Assembly: GCA_002633025.1 (NCBI GenBank)
Contig: NMRB01002052.1
Location: 24,921 to 88,920, forward strand
Length of the DNA: 64,000 nucleotides
Direction of reading: 5' to 3'
Source of the DNA: Notospermus geniculatus
Taxonomy: Eukaryota; Nemertea; Pilidiophora; Heteronemertea; Lineidae
The notes under the pieces are model-generated. The model saw nothing but the letters and a program-made list of their open reading frames with translations, was not told the origin of the DNA and ran no database searches. Of the stretch, positions 1-12,108 are shown piece by piece; the first letter of the stretch is position 1; each line of letters starts with the position of its first letter. The translations under genes were made by a program, and so were the position numbers.

Positions 1-379
1 AAAATGGAACAGAATACCGGCTTTTCGTTACTCAGCAGAGCCAATTCATAGTCACAAGTACAGACCTTTCCAATAAAGATTGTGGCCTACTAGTTCTCCC
101 ACATGACCTCGAGACCATTAATTTGTGAACATGATATAACACCACCAAACGCATCCTCTCCAGCAATTATTTTACCTGAACTTTTGTGCCAATGGCCTGC
201 TTGACCAGCTTAGCGTGCCAGTGGTCATTGAATGGTATTACCGTTACACTTCTGATGTCATATGATGAGAACTGTCAGACCATCATCTTTGTTGGAAAGG
301 TCTATACTGTAATAGGTAATGTTGGAGGAAAAAAGATCGGAGAGAAAGTACACAAGTGTATGCGGGGTGAAATTTGTAC
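1..379. other. FHIP2 intron sequence, no gene seen
   Basis: This stretch lies between the exon ending at 380 and further 3-prime exons of FHIP2 that must be left of the window. I see no coding exon here on either strand. Confidence 0.6.
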
Positions 380-3300
380 CTGTTTATGAGCATCACGTAA
401 GTAGGTGTCGTAGCCGCTGTCAACACACTGGTAGGAAGACTTCACTTCATCTGGGACGAGGATTAAAAAACTGAAAGAAAGGTTATGAATAGAGAGATTT
501 TAACAAGCCAAACAGCAACAACGGTTCGCTGGCATGAGGCCGAGGGCGAGGGGCACAGGCCTAATGTACCATAAATAGGCCTATCAGTCAGCGCCACCAT
601 CGATGGCCAGAGAAACCAGGCTTAGGAAGTTGCTATACATGTTGGAAGCCACGAGCATCCTATTTAAGATGTCCTACTTTCCCCTGTGTGGTGAGACCTG
701 AATACAGGCGCTATGCTACTGTATGTTTATTACCGTGACCTGGTTCATCCATGAACATACGATCGATGTAGTGTATACAGAGCAGTCAGGAAATGTGGCC
801 AACAAGACTGTGGAAATGTCCAAGTATTTGAATAATCTTAGTTATCAATTAAGAGTGGAAGTTGTTGCTACACATGAAAGAATGAGTTGAAGTGTAGTGG
901 CTTACCTAATGAAGGGTTAGAAAAGGTATCACAATGGGTCTAATTTCTCAAGTGATGAAAAGAATCTCCACCATTTTTACTGTCCAACACCTGGTCCCCT
1001 GCCTGTTACAGCCGCTCCGCTATAGGCCTACAGTACAATAGGAGTCGAGGACAGAGGACCCGCATGAAAATGATCCTAAATAATCTCGTCATTTGGTCCA
1101 AAAATCGTCCAAAAAGCACCAAGCCGATTATATTATTCAAATTGCTTAGCAGGGGACACAATTTCACGCCAAATGATTAGCTATTGCGTCGATTATCAGT
1201 AGATTACGTGAATGGAAAAGGAGAAAATGGAGGCGAAAAATTGACCTACTTTTAAAAGTGTGATGATTTTAGTGGTGAGAATGCCTCAAGGCCAGCTCAC
1301 CAATACCGGTACAGTGGTTCTCCGCATTAGAGTTTTCTTGCTGTAGTTGGCTCTCCACCACTAAAAACCAAACTCAACCACTGAAAACTAAGGCCAGTCG
1401 TAATGTGTAACTGATCTCAGCGCAAGTTGTAAGGAAACCAACAATGTTGATTTGCCTTGTATGAGGCAACTCTCACATGGAGTAGGTCTAGTGCCTCTTC
1501 GACAACAGCTGGGAAATTGTGGCACATCTGATGATGCAACACCAAGAAAGGAAGGGACAGAGAAGGGAGAAGGGACAAAGATCGACTGGACAAACACATT
1601 GAACTAGGCAGTTGAAGACCAAACAGCGCGCACTACACACCTAAGAACAGACCACTCCAGCAGAGGTAGACTTTTCACTCCCAAAATACTCCACTCCAGC
1701 CTTGGAAATCTGAGAGACCAACTGCACAGTAGGACGCATCTGGCAGCCTTCTGCAGACCCCATAAGTCAAGCCCACCAGGTTCCACAAGCCCCACACACC
1801 CAAAAAAATAATTCCCACGTAAACAGGTTAATGACTTCTTAACATCTATCAGATGCTCCTAAACTTGGTTTGCACGGCCCGGCACTCAGCTGTTTCTCAT
1901 GCAAGGCTCAGTATCCAGGGGCGGATCCACGATTTCGGAAAAGAGGGGGCGCACTTTGCTAGAAACATTGAAAACTGCAGTGAATTTCAATGGTTTGCTC
2001 CAAATTTCTGAATTTCACGGTCAATTTTACAGATTTTTTCGCCGAAAGGGGGGCGCGCCCCAGATCCGCGCCTGGTATCGGGTGGTATTTGGTAGTTAAT
2101 GCGAGCTGATTTTGTATCTCCCTCACCTATTAACAATCTTATGAATGGGGGAGTCCATCCCCGCCTGAGAGTGATCACCGCTGGAACTGAATGAATTGAA
2201 CGAATCCGAGTCCATTGATTCTTGTCGCGCCATTGATGGCGACCCCGGTTCCGTTGTTTCTCTCGGCGTATCTTCATCATGGCGGTCGTTGTCGATCACA
2301 ACATAGTCTCGATACAGTAGATTCCGCAACAGTAGATTTTGGAAGATGTGTTCATTGGCCTTGAGCAGCAACATTTCGAATAATTTCAGGGTTGTTATTG
2401 TCAACTGGAAGAGAGTGGCATCGGTTGAAATGGAAAATGGACACCCGACCAGTCATTATATTCCCATACGTCTGCTAAAAGTGCAACATGTTGGGTCTCG
2501 TCGCAACCACAAGATGCAGAAAACTGGCAGTATCACGATCAACCTATTGTGTCCTACTCAACCCTCTAAGTGCAAATTCTTTAAACAGTTTTCAAGATCA
2601 TTGCTGAAAAGAATTGATGAGAATAATTCGCTGGCACAAAAAATTACACCACTGATACCGTTAAAGATCATTTCAATCAAGTCAGTTCAGCCGATAGTTC
2701 TAAGAATTGGTGCAGCGATCATTGAACTCTCTGCACTTACTTCCTCTGATAGATGATCACAGCGTTTGATGAGCTGGTGTCGTAACTTGTGCTCATCCTC
2801 CTCACCAGGGGACTCTGGGGTGGTTTTTTCGCCCAGGATGAACACAGCGAACTCTGGAACCAAGTTATCAAGAAATGAGACCGAAATAAAGGCCTACATG
2901 TATTTCTTGTACCTCCGTTTCCCACTCATGATGTGGGTTTTCACAGGCCTTCAGTTCTGAATGATGAAATCTGATATTTTGCAAATTTTTTGGGCCGTAT
3001 TCACCAAGGGTGATCATCGCGCGATTAAGACTTAGACGCGTGTAACTTCACTAAATGCACACACTTCCACCATGCTTTTGAAGAAGGTACACGCATCTAA
3101 GTCTTAATCGCGCGATGATCACCCTTGGTCAATTCGGCCCTTTATGTTTAAGTCAAAAGTTTTAGAAGGCTGTAGAAGCGTGCATCACACTGACCTTGTA
3201 ATAACCTTGGTGAGGACACTAACTTGAGACATTTAGTCAGGAAGGCTGTGGCAGTGATAGCACCACTTTCTGACCTGAACAAAAAAATGATTTTGTCACA

Positions 3301-6300
3301 GAATGAATGGACCCTTCAATGCTAATGGCAACAAGATGACTACGTATCGAAAATGCAATTTCAATTCCTTTTCAGAGAAAAGTGTCATTGCAAGTCACCT
3401 TCAGTTCTCAAGAAAATCATAACAAGAAAAAACAATCCCAACATATCGTTTTTTGAACATAAGGAACTCACGTTTGTAACACAGCAGGCAGCATGATGGC
3501 ATCCAAGAAATCTCGCCTGAAATCTTTGGACAGTTTCACTCCGACAACCGTGTCCGCCACGTATATCATCTGATCTAAGAAATCCAACCAGGACAGAAGA
3601 GATATCAACTGCCTCTTCCCGGGGAAGTTGAGACTAGGTTCAAATTCGTTCATGTGCATGTCTAACCTAAAAGAGAATGAAGTTTGTTTATGATTGGTCG
3701 CACATGGCTGTAGACCCCACGAGATATACGCAACCAAAAATAACGTTAGCCCTTTTGACACAAGTCCGGTTGGAGTGTGCCGAGCTCAACCTGGACCGAT
3801 CCCGCTTTGAAATTCAAGCGGGAGAGGCCTGTTTACACTGCAATTTGGTACCGGGACAAGCTCACTGGACCTGTTTATATTTGGCAAAATCGTACCGAAA
3901 AAAATTCCGTAGGGTATGCGGCTATAGGTACGTACTTACCAGGGCCAATAATGCTATGGCTTTGGCCCTGACGGAAAAATCTGATACAGCTGGTGTCTGC
4001 AATACAGTTCCTTCGCAGTCCATTACTTACCCCCATTTTGCCTCCACTGTCTCCAAATCAGTTGGGTCTATAAGTTTGGGGAGTTTCTCATACAGACGAC
4101 AAAGTTTATCAATCATCTCCTTACAGAATTTCGTATTATTCACAATACATGAAGCCGAGGCTTGCTCTGGCAGACTCGCACACAAAATCAGCCCCTCACA
4201 TGCCTTAACAGCTACTCGACCATCCTGTAAGTGAAGTGAAAAATCTTGCATTCGGGAAGATCGCCGCAGGTTTATGACTATGATCACACTGAGGATATCC
4301 AAAAAACAGCACAAAAACGACACACAGTACACAATAAATCGGAAAGTCGTCTCTGAATATTTCGCAAATTTTCGACCCCAATCGGGGTCTTCCTCGGGCA
4401 CTATGTAGAAGAGATCCCAGAGGTGAATATTCGGAGACCACTTTCCGATTTATTGAGCACACTGAGGATGGTACTTGGTAAATGCTCTGGGACAATTTGT
4501 CACAAGACCCATGGACAATTCAGTGGGATGAATTGTCCTGGGGGACAAATTATCCTTGGGGACGAAATGTCGGGGGATAAACTGTCCATGGGAACGAACT
4601 GTGTGACGAATTGCCCTCGGGGACAAATTGCCCAGGGACGAAATGTCGTGTTGGTCGCATTGTCTGGGGATGAATTGTCCGGGGACGAATTGTCCTCCAA
4701 CCTTGGTAAACAAGCATTCCAAGTTGCTTATCAGCCCCCATAAGAAGGCAAATTGCAGATGGTACTAGGAAAAACATGTCCCAAGTCATAAATCAGCCCT
4801 CATTGCATGGTACAGGCCAAGGCCAAAATGGACAAACCATTTGGGCAACATCAGTGATTTCTACAGACATGATAGACGCCGGTTATTAACCCGTTAACTG
4901 TGTAATTAATTTTTGAAAAAAAAATTTCTTAGAAAAAAAACTGCCCCAAAAAAGTATTTGGGTATTTGACACATAAGGTTCAGGATGTGATATAACGTCG
5001 TACGCAATGTGAAGCGCCATTTCCTTGCAGAGCGTACTATTTCGTCCTAGGCAAGCTGAGATCCTTGGGTGTTTTCGGGGGTTCCCTGGATTTTGTGATC
5101 ACGTAATATGATGTCCTACCCAGTTAACGGGTTAACACATTTAATGAATCATCATACATACCTCACTTTGAGATAAGGACAACAACGATTCCACTAAGCT
5201 GAATTCAGGAGAGGCAATCTTTCCACTCTCACTATTAGCAGGGGATTTTGCAGCCTTCTGTCTTGATTTTTGACCCTGAATTTTCAAATGATAACGATAC
5301 ATGTATAGTTTTTCTTCCTCATTGATTGTCATTTGACATTGTACTCTCCTTTTCAATAAATCGGAAAGTCGTCTCCGAATATTTCGCAAATTTTCGACCC
5401 CAATCGGGGTCTTCCTCAGGCGCTATATAGAAGAGATCCCAGATCCCTTTTCAGGGCTAAACTGGTACTATACTGGGTCCAATGGAGATAACATCTTTTG
5501 CTGACTGCTGTGGACATATGCACCATATGTCAACTTACCTCAACAAAAAAATTGACTAGATACGGATCAGACTTGAGTTTTCCACACACCGTGCAGAGAA
5601 AATGTACTTCTTCGTTTTCTGTTGGACCAGCCTTCACCTCTCCACATACCCTGATTAACCGCTGAAATAGCCAGTTAACCATTTCAATGTCTGTTTGTCA
5701 CATCTGCCACCATTTTCAGACCACATACAATGTAGCAGGAGAAAGCAATGTACCAAGTTCAAAATTACCAGTATTACCATAATTACATCAGGCCCATTTT
5801 TACATTTTAGTATTAGGCCATATAAAAATAATCTTTAGTTTAGCATCAGTCATACTAAGTGACGAGGGTTTTTCAAAAATTTTGTATTTTTATTTTTCAT
5901 ACTGAAATATGATCATCGAAAGAGATCTGAAGCTTTGCAGCTTCCATACAAGCAACTTCCTTACAAATCCTTAGGAACAAACCATTAGAAACCTTTAAGA
6001 ACTGAAAACAAAAGGTTTTCATTTCAAACAGTACTACCGGGTAATACAAGTCATGGCCCTATTGAGGATCGTCAGAGTTTGTGCTAAAATGGTAAAACTA
6101 GAAGGAAAAAAAGAAAAAAAAAAAGTTGAGGCGGCAAGAAAATTTGAGGCAGGAGGTGATGCTAAACTAAAGATTTTTTTTTTTATCTGGCCGTACAGTG
6201 GAACCTCCCTATTCAGGACACCTTTAGGACCTGAGAGGTGTCCTGATTACAGAGGTCAAAACGAATATAAATGACCAGTTTGGGAATGAACTTAGATGTC

Positions 6301-8061
6301 CTCAATAGAGAGGTGTCAGCCGGCAGAGGTATCCGCTAAGAGAGGTGTCACTGTACTTACTATAACTGCTCTGTGAACATTCACGTGTGGCAGCAGTGGC
6401 TGTTTGATCCTCGATAATAGCTTTGTGAAGAACACAAGGACTTGCTGCTTCATCCCGGGTGGATGCTGAAAACAAGATGAGAAGTCTGCGTCAGTAGGTT
6501 GGAAAAGTCATTGAACTTCTGAAACTATGAGAAGATACATTGTATTTTGTATTGACTCAATATTTTGTCTAAACGTAGCATTTTCCTTTAGCAATAGTGT
6601 GGAAAACATTAATTACTTGTCTGATAACCAACGTCTAGAAATAGCACTTTGTTATTTGTATTAGATTTTTCCGTCAAGGCCATAGCCATAGCATTATTGT
6701 CCCTGGCTCTTCTTCACATCTGTTGCATGGGACAGTAAACTGCGCTGCCTTGCACACCTTGCCCCTTGCCAGGGCAAGTAAAGACCCCATCCAAATGAGA
6801 AACATTTAGTGTTTCTTCCAGAAATTTGAAAGGGCAGGGTTTTTTGAAATAAGCAAAGAAAAGGGCAGGGTGAACTGAGAAAAGGGGCAGGGTTTGCGGC
6901 CTTCTGTAATAGAAAATGCATTAGCGGTTCTGAAAAAAGGCAGGGAGTACTTTTTGAGGGCCAGGGTGCTGCGCCCTTCTATTTTGATCTAGAAGAAACA
7001 CTCTCCACTTACATCAGTTCTCCCAAGTGTATAAAGTGTCTCTAAGAGTTTATGGTGTAGCATGTACTCCATACATGGTCCTGTGCTCCCACTTTCACTG
7101 CTCGACTCTTCCTGGGTCAAAATTGTCAACATGTGATCAAGATGTGTTGGTATATTTGTACTCTCAATTGGGGCCTTGTTGTCTGAAAAAGTCCGATAAA
7201 GAACATATGTGAGCCGCTCTGGCAAAACCAGACGCTTGTCGCTCAGAAGTTGAGCGTAAGGCCACTATTACATAGAAGTATACGGTATACGAAAACGCCG
7301 GATAACAATGGCTTCACGGTCGTGAATCCATTGAAGCCTTTGTTAACCGGCGTTTTCGTATACCGTATACTTCTATGTAATAGGGGCCTAAACGAGCTAA
7401 GATGACACCAGGAGAGAGAATGGAAGAAATAGATTCTGTCAGATTTCATAATAGGCAGACAATATTGAAACTGACAAACATTTGGTCTCAACCTGCCAAG
7501 GTAAGAGCGAGAAGCGTCTGGTTTTGCCAGAGTGGCTCACATATCTTTGGGTGCCCCAACCAAAAGCAAGAGCCCTCCATGTTTGGCTTCCTTGAAAGAA
7601 GCATCTTGACGTCAGACTATTGCTTTGTTTCCGTCCATGTGCTGCTGTCCTGGTCTGCATAGTCCAGTTCACTAAGTAAAAGGGGCTGTTCATTTTCATC
7701 AATTGAGCAATCTGAGTTGTGATCCTTGAGAAAATGGGAGAAAGCTATGAAGTTGCAAATTGCTGTAATTATTCTGTACAGCACAACAAATAATCCCTGC
7801 AATCTGCAAGTGCATAGCTTTTCCGTTTCCCCAAGGATCACAACTCAGATTCCCCAAATGACGAAAATGAACAGCCCATTTTGGGTCATCTTTCATTCTC
7901 TACATCTTGACCCAGAAGTCCTAAACTGCAAAACAAATGAGTATGAATTCCTGAAAAGATCCGTGAGAGTGATGTGCCATACCTCGACTGTCCACAAAAT
8001 ATGTTGTGATGGCCTTCCAATGGGCAATGAAATCTTGTTGTAGGGATATCGAGGGAGCAAG
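380..8061 (-). CDS. FHIP2A: FHIP2 (FAM160B-type) FTS-Hook-interacting protein, partial, 11 exons
   Basis: FHIP proteins join Hook and FTS (AKTIP) in the FHF complex, which links cargo vesicles to dynein-dynactin; vertebrate FHIP2A is associated with Rab1-marked ER-Golgi traffic. Minus-strand exons read from GT-AG sites: 7983-8061, 7013-7182, 6361-6465, 5539-5661, 5162-5275, 4031-4224, 3472-3666, 3195-3274, 2741-2853, 2127-2404, 380-470. Splice phases agree at every junction. Recognisable family segments in order are [117 protein letters not shown] and [10 protein letters not shown]. The initiator exon (normally encoding about 20 residues before the first exon listed) and the C-terminal third were not found. 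Introns carry several MITEs. I see no disabling mutation. Confidence 0.94.
471..2126. other. FHIP2 intron, gene-free
   Basis: Intron between exons 2127-2404 and 380-470. It holds one inverted-repeat insert (1915-2075) and otherwise no coding signal I can support. Short open frames here look random. Confidence 0.7.
1915..2075. repeat. MITE-like repeat with GGGGCGGATC ends
   Basis: The stretch opens with CCAGGGGCGGATCCACGATTT and closes with CCAGATCCGCGCCTGG, so the ends are inverted copies of each other. A relative with the same end sequences lies at 32071-32336. Confidence 0.6.
2992..3140. repeat. foldback MITE, GGGCCGTATTCACC ends
   Basis: Near-perfect inverted repeat of about 52 bp per arm (left arm begins GGGCCGTATTCACCAAGGG; right arm ends with its complement) around a 45-bp centre. 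It lies in a FHIP2 intron between exons at 2741-2853 and 3195-3274. No clear target duplication was seen. Confidence 0.75.
4333..4455. repeat. intronic repeat copy 1, with foldback tail
   Basis: Positions 4333-4420 are a close direct copy of 5355-5442 in the next intron (shared start AATAAATCGGAAAGTCGTCT, shared end AGAAGAGATCCCAG). Downstream of copy 1, about 4426-4455 holds an inverted copy of its start, so this copy can fold back. Spans 100-120 bp. Confidence 0.65.
4489..4702. repeat. degenerate minisatellite, GGGGACGAATTGTCC-like unit
   Basis: About twelve imperfect units of 15-20 bp resembling GGGGACGAATTGTCC with variants GACAAATT and GACGAAATGTC. Many units are themselves near-palindromic (GGACAATT/AATTGTCC). 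It lies in the FHIP2 intron upstream of exon 4031-4224. Confidence 0.75.
5355..5442. repeat. intronic repeat copy 2
   Basis: Direct copy of 4333-4420 with a few substitutions, located between FHIP2 exons 5162-5275 and 5539-5661. Confidence 0.65.
6194..6355. mobile_element. Tc1/mariner (Tigger)-like MITE
   Basis: The left end reads TACAGTGGAACCTCC, the terminal sequence typical of Tigger-group mariner MITEs, and the right end reads GAGGTGTCACTGTA. A TA target duplication is compatible. Internal motifs AGAGGTGTC recur. The right end stops five bases short of the FHIP2 exon 6361-6465 splice donor. Confidence 0.65.
7205..7544. mobile_element. MITE family A, ATGTGAGCC...CTGGCAAAACCAGACGC ends
   Basis: Terminal inverted repeats of about 35 bp: left ATATGTGAGCCGCTCTGGCA, right TGCCAGAGTGGCTCACATAT. 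It lies in a FHIP2 intron with its left end 22 bases from the acceptor of exon 7013-7182. Relatives lie at 30744-31616 and, as an end fragment, about 14455-14530. It contains a nested insertion at 7260-7388. Confidence 0.75.
7260..7388. mobile_element. nested foldback element with TAA target duplication
   Basis: Long inverted repeat whose arms begin GGCCACTATTACATAG and GGCCCCTATTACATAG when read inward from each end. It is flanked by TAA at 7257-7259 and 7389-7391. The relative at 30744 lacks the insert at this point. The 3-bp TAA duplication fits PIF/Harbinger MITEs. Confidence 0.75.
7681..7878. repeat. foldback repeat
   Basis: Inverted arms of roughly 80 bp: the left contains AATCTGAGTTGTGATCCTTG and the right its complement. 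Both outer ends contain GGGCTGTTCATTTTC or its complement. It lies in the intron between the two 5-prime-most FHIP2 exons found. Confidence 0.7.
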
Positions 8062-8580
8062 CTGGAAAGTAAAAGGGGAAGAATTCAATTCACACTTGAA
8101 TTGAATGAATAATAAAGCTGGACATGGAAGCCAGGTTGGAATGACTCTGCCTCGCTCCCATGATCTTCCTGACTTCAAAGGGCGCCGCCAGGTGCGTAAT
8201 TGCGCATTATGTTCCTGCAGGCAGGGCTCTCACTGGAGTTTTCAGTAGAAGGGTCAGAGACTTCTTTGTATTTTTTTTCTGGGGTCAGCCCTCAGAAGTC
8301 AGGGGTCAACCATGGTCAATTCACAACATTGAGTGAATTTTCGTGCGTCACACTGACTCCTGCTGGTTTTTATTGTGCATCAGACTATGAACTTCGTGCG
8401 TATTTGACCCGAGACCTCGGGTCATTGAGAGCCCTGTGCAGGCGAGGTTAAACATGGCGGTCTCCCTCTCAACTTTTAGTTTCGAAGTTTCGTCATTTCA
8501 AGTGCCGTTTTCTGCTCATAATCGGGGAATAACGTTGAAAGGAATAGGCCTATCACAGATGCAAAGTTTAATTCACAAAG
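8062..8580. other. gene-free stretch upstream of first FHIP2 exon found
   Basis: The missing FHIP2 initiator exon should lie upstream of 8061 on this strand. I looked for it here and to 13 kb without success. No other gene was seen. Confidence 0.5.
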
Positions 8581-9131
8581 GATACGTTCGATGTGTTTTT
8601 TCTGGCTGACATGACTTAAATTACAGTGAAATCGGGAGTTTAAAAATCGGACCTGTCATCATGGTCATCTTGGGAGAGCAAGTGTCCTCACCTTCTCTAA
8701 ATAAATATACTTAGGCCCTATGCTGATGGTGTGTATCAAAAAAAACCTCCAACACACCGTGAGTAGGCTAGGCCGAGGGTGAAGACCATAGGCCTATGGC
8801 TCCGCTTTGGATCGACCACCACACGACAGGCACAGTCCACACACTTCACCATGTTCACTCACGGTGTGTTGGAGGTTTTTTTTGATACACACCATAAGTA
8901 TATATGTAGAGAAGGTGAGGACACTTGCTCTCCCAAAATGACAGGTCCGATTTTTAAACTCCCGATTTCACTGTTATTTAAGTCATGTCAGCCAGAAAAA
9001 ACACATCGAACGTATCGATGTGTCATGTTTCATCGGACCTGTCATTTTGGGAGAGCAAGTGTCCTCACAGATCATCTTCTATCTCTAGGCCTACATATAC
9101 TTATGGTGTGTATCAAAAAACAACACACCGT
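8581..9131. repeat. large foldback cluster with a third partial copy
   Basis: Left arm about 8581-8763 and right arm about 8850-9016 are inverted copies (shared blocks ACGTTCGATGTG, TGGGAGAGCAAGTGTCCTCA, ATGGTGTGTATCAAAAAA). A third partial copy in the left-arm orientation follows at 9031-9131. Confidence 0.8.
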
Positions 9132-9315
9132 GGTTCACTGACACAGCAGTGACACCAGTCCAGTGGCAATGCACACGCAATGACGGCTTGACTTGAATAT
9201 TCACTACCACAACAAAATAGTTCCCTCCGCGAATATTACGAGGTTGTGATTTGGCTCTATTCGGCAATTTCCGTCACATCCCCGATTACTCCCGAATGTT
9301 TAGAACACCACCAGT

Positions 9316-10380
9316 CTCCGTCGGCTCATCGGCCGCTGTCTTATGAAGCCTATCTACGAGCATGGTGAGCGCCGGCCGTCGGCTCATCGACCTACATGCC
9401 TTAACCATGTTAACGCTACTAGCCGGCTTTCTCACCAGTCTCCGTCGGCTCATCGGCCGCGGTCTTTAAAGCCCCACAGTATTGAATTTTACGATTTTTT
9501 CAAAATGTTAGGAGAGTTCACATAAGAGGTCTCATAGCTTGTGAAGGTCACCAAAATGATTGCCCGATACGTATTTCAGAGAATCAAGGCCTAGTTTTCA
9601 GCACACATTATAAAAAGCTGCAGGGAGAGCCCTAATGTATTCGGGGAGAGCGCAGTACAATTTTACACGTCATGACGTCGTGCACTGACGTCAGGAATCG
9701 CGGCGATGATTTGCGTTTTTCACATTGAATACAGTGGGGCTTTAATATGAAGCCTTTCCGTACAAGCGCCGGCCGTCGGCTCATCGACCTTAACGTTAAC
9801 AAGCCTGCTTTCTCCTTTAATACCTTTGTTACAAACGCCGGCCGTCGGCTCATCGGCCTTTTGTCGAGTTCTAGTTCTGTCTTACTTGAATTTGTGCCCA
9901 ATATTTTTATTCTTTGCGGGCCATTCGGAAACCAACTCAGTGCCTCTCTTTAGTCCCTCATCTTATTCCAAGTTTTCCGAAGTTGCGCCTTACTCCGTCA
10001 GTGTTTCTTACGTTTTGTAATGATTCATGTTCAAAATATAGGGTAAGCATGGTAAGTCAATGTTTTAGTGGATTTTGAGATGGGGGTCTGGGGGTATCCC
10101 CCAGGGGGTTCGGGGGGTCTCCCCCCGATTAGCTGAGTGAATTTTCAAGACGGTCCCAAAAAGGGTAAGCATGGTAAGTCATTGTTTATAGTGGATTTTG
10201 AGATGGGGGTCTGGGGGTATCCCCCAGAAAGGGGGGGTTCGGGGGGTCTCCCCCCGATTAGCTAAGTGAATTTTCAAGACGGTCCCATACTGGATTTCAC
10301 ATCAAATAAAAATGCATCAAATTCAAATTCAACATTTTGGGAATTTCGCCCCCAGTCGCTAACCTCTCGTCATTGTTTTC
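9316..10380. repeat. dispersed GTCGGCTCATCGGCC repeats plus a 122-bp tandem pair
   Basis: CCGTCGGCTCATCG-type motifs occur near 9317, 9377, 9436, 9770 and 9841, several preceded by GCCGG. The section 10041-10287 is two tandem copies of a unit starting GGGTAAGCATGGTAAGTCA and ending AAGACGGTCCC, with an inner GGGGGTATCCCCC palindrome. No gene was seen. Confidence 0.7.
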
Positions 10381-10385
10381 GAGTC

Positions 10386-10815
10386 CCGTATTTTTGGCCT
10401 ATGGACGATGAGCCGACGCTCTAAAATCGTCTCCCTTCCACCGACCCCTTTTGGGTCTATGGCCGATTAGCCGACGGTCTGACGCCGACGCTTTTTCCCG
10501 CCAAAACGCAGATACCGAACATTGCCGAATGTTTCCGACCCCTTTTTTGGGTCCATGGCCGATTAGCCGACGGTTTGACGCAGACGCTTTTTTGGGGTCT
10601 ATGGCCGATTAGCCGACGGTCTGACGCCGACGCTTTTTTCCCGCCAAAACGCAGAAACCGAACATTGCCGAATGTTTCCGACCCCTTTTTGGGTCTATGG
10701 CCGATTAGCCGACGGTTTGATGCCGACGCTTTTTGGGGGTCTATGGCCGATTAGCCGACGGTCTGACGCCGACGCTTTTTTCCCGCCAAAACGCAGAAAC
10801 TGAACATTGCCGAAT
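10386..10815. repeat. tandem repeats with GGCCGATTAGCCGACG
   Basis: About three units, two of them about 139 bp (near 10535-10674 and 10675-10813), each with CCGACCCCTTTTTGGG, TATGGCCGATTAGCCGACGG and CCCGCCAAAACGCAGA. The core is close to the complement of the GTCGGCTCATCGGCC motif of the preceding kilobase. Confidence 0.8.
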
Positions 10816-11389
10816 AATTCCGAACTTACCCGAAATGTTGTCAAAAAAGAAGTCCCACGGGCGCTGCGCATTTATACACTTTATACAAGTGCTGTTTTGA
10901 GGCCGGTGCGATGGTAGTGAATATTCAAGTCGCTCCGCAATGACATGCAGTCGTGAACAGGCATGGCAGGTGGAGTGTGGAGGTGAGTTTTGTGTGTGGA
11001 GTGTGCGAGCAGTGCACAGCACAGGTGGCACAGGTGCAGTGCAGTGGCGAGAGAGAGTGACCAAATGACAGTCATTATCTTGAATAATTTACCACATAAC
11101 GCTACTCACTGCCTCGACAGCACTTTGTAATATGTTGGCAAATCGATGAAACATGTTTTAGCTTTTTATGTGTCACATTTTGCGAAAAAGAATGATAAGA
11201 AAAATACGATTTTTGCCAAGGAGATGTTTTGCTGGCAAAGCGGAAGTCAGATTGCGCATGCGGCTGGCAAGAGCGCCACAGTTGTTGCGACGGCAGAGAA
11301 TGGAACCACTCGGTTGGGTTTTTGTATTGGTTCCACCTACTAACGACAGGTGTCGCTGACACCCCTTGGCCAAGTCTCGGTTATCCAGC
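10816..11389. other. gene-free stretch
   Basis: No exon or repeat with recognisable ends was identified. Several overlapping short frames on both strands look like chance. Confidence 0.5.
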
Positions 11390-11580
11390 CGGGAAAACGT
11401 CCGTTTTCCGTTTCTAGAAAACGGACGTTTTTTTCCTGTCCGTTTTGGTGATTTGAGAGAAAAATGAAAATATTAAAGATTTGACAAGAAAATGGGGTGA
11501 TTTGAGAGAAAATGAAAATATTAAAGATTGACAAGAAAACGGATGTTTTTCTAGGCTAGTCAAAACGGACAGGGAAAACG
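11390..11580. repeat. AAAACGGACGTTTT repeat, copy 1
   Basis: Repeats of AAAACGGACGTTTTTTTCCT and GATTTGAGAGAAAAATGAAA, each seen two or more times. The same mixture recurs at 12365-12560, flanking the SLC1 exon fragment. Confidence 0.65.
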
Positions 11581-12108
11581 CCCATTTCTGGAATATCTTG
11601 TAACTAGCGGTAACAGAGTACCGGTATCATCGGGTATAATTTTAACTGATCGCTTTGTAAATTTTGTTTTTAAACATTTTAAACGTGCTCAAATACATGT
11701 ACTGTATACAACTGCAAACGGGATCAGAAGACGACTTCAGAAAGATGCATTCTGTTGATGTTTTAAAGATTATCAGTGTTTTTTGTACATTACATAAGTC
11801 AGTCAATAAAATGAAACATTGTAATCTACATGTAATTATGCTAATTGTTATTTTTCATTGTTCTCCCCAACGTCACTCCAACTGCAACTATGACCTAGGC
11901 CTATCTCATGCCCTCCCCCTTCATCTTCGGCTGAAGGAGCAACATATAACATGGAGGAGTACAGACCAGTAACAGATGGAACGACCCTAGTCAAATCGAC
12001 TGTGAAATCCTGGATCAAAATAATCGCGAACGGTGTAGGTCAGTGCCCATCAGAGCTGTGCGCTTTAGGCTGATAGGAGGGCAGGGGGGAAAAGAAGTCA
12101 AAGTCTTT

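Noticed and set aside
4423-4789. Frames over the GAATTGTCC minisatellite
   Set aside because: Repeat-derived peptides in several frames and both strands.
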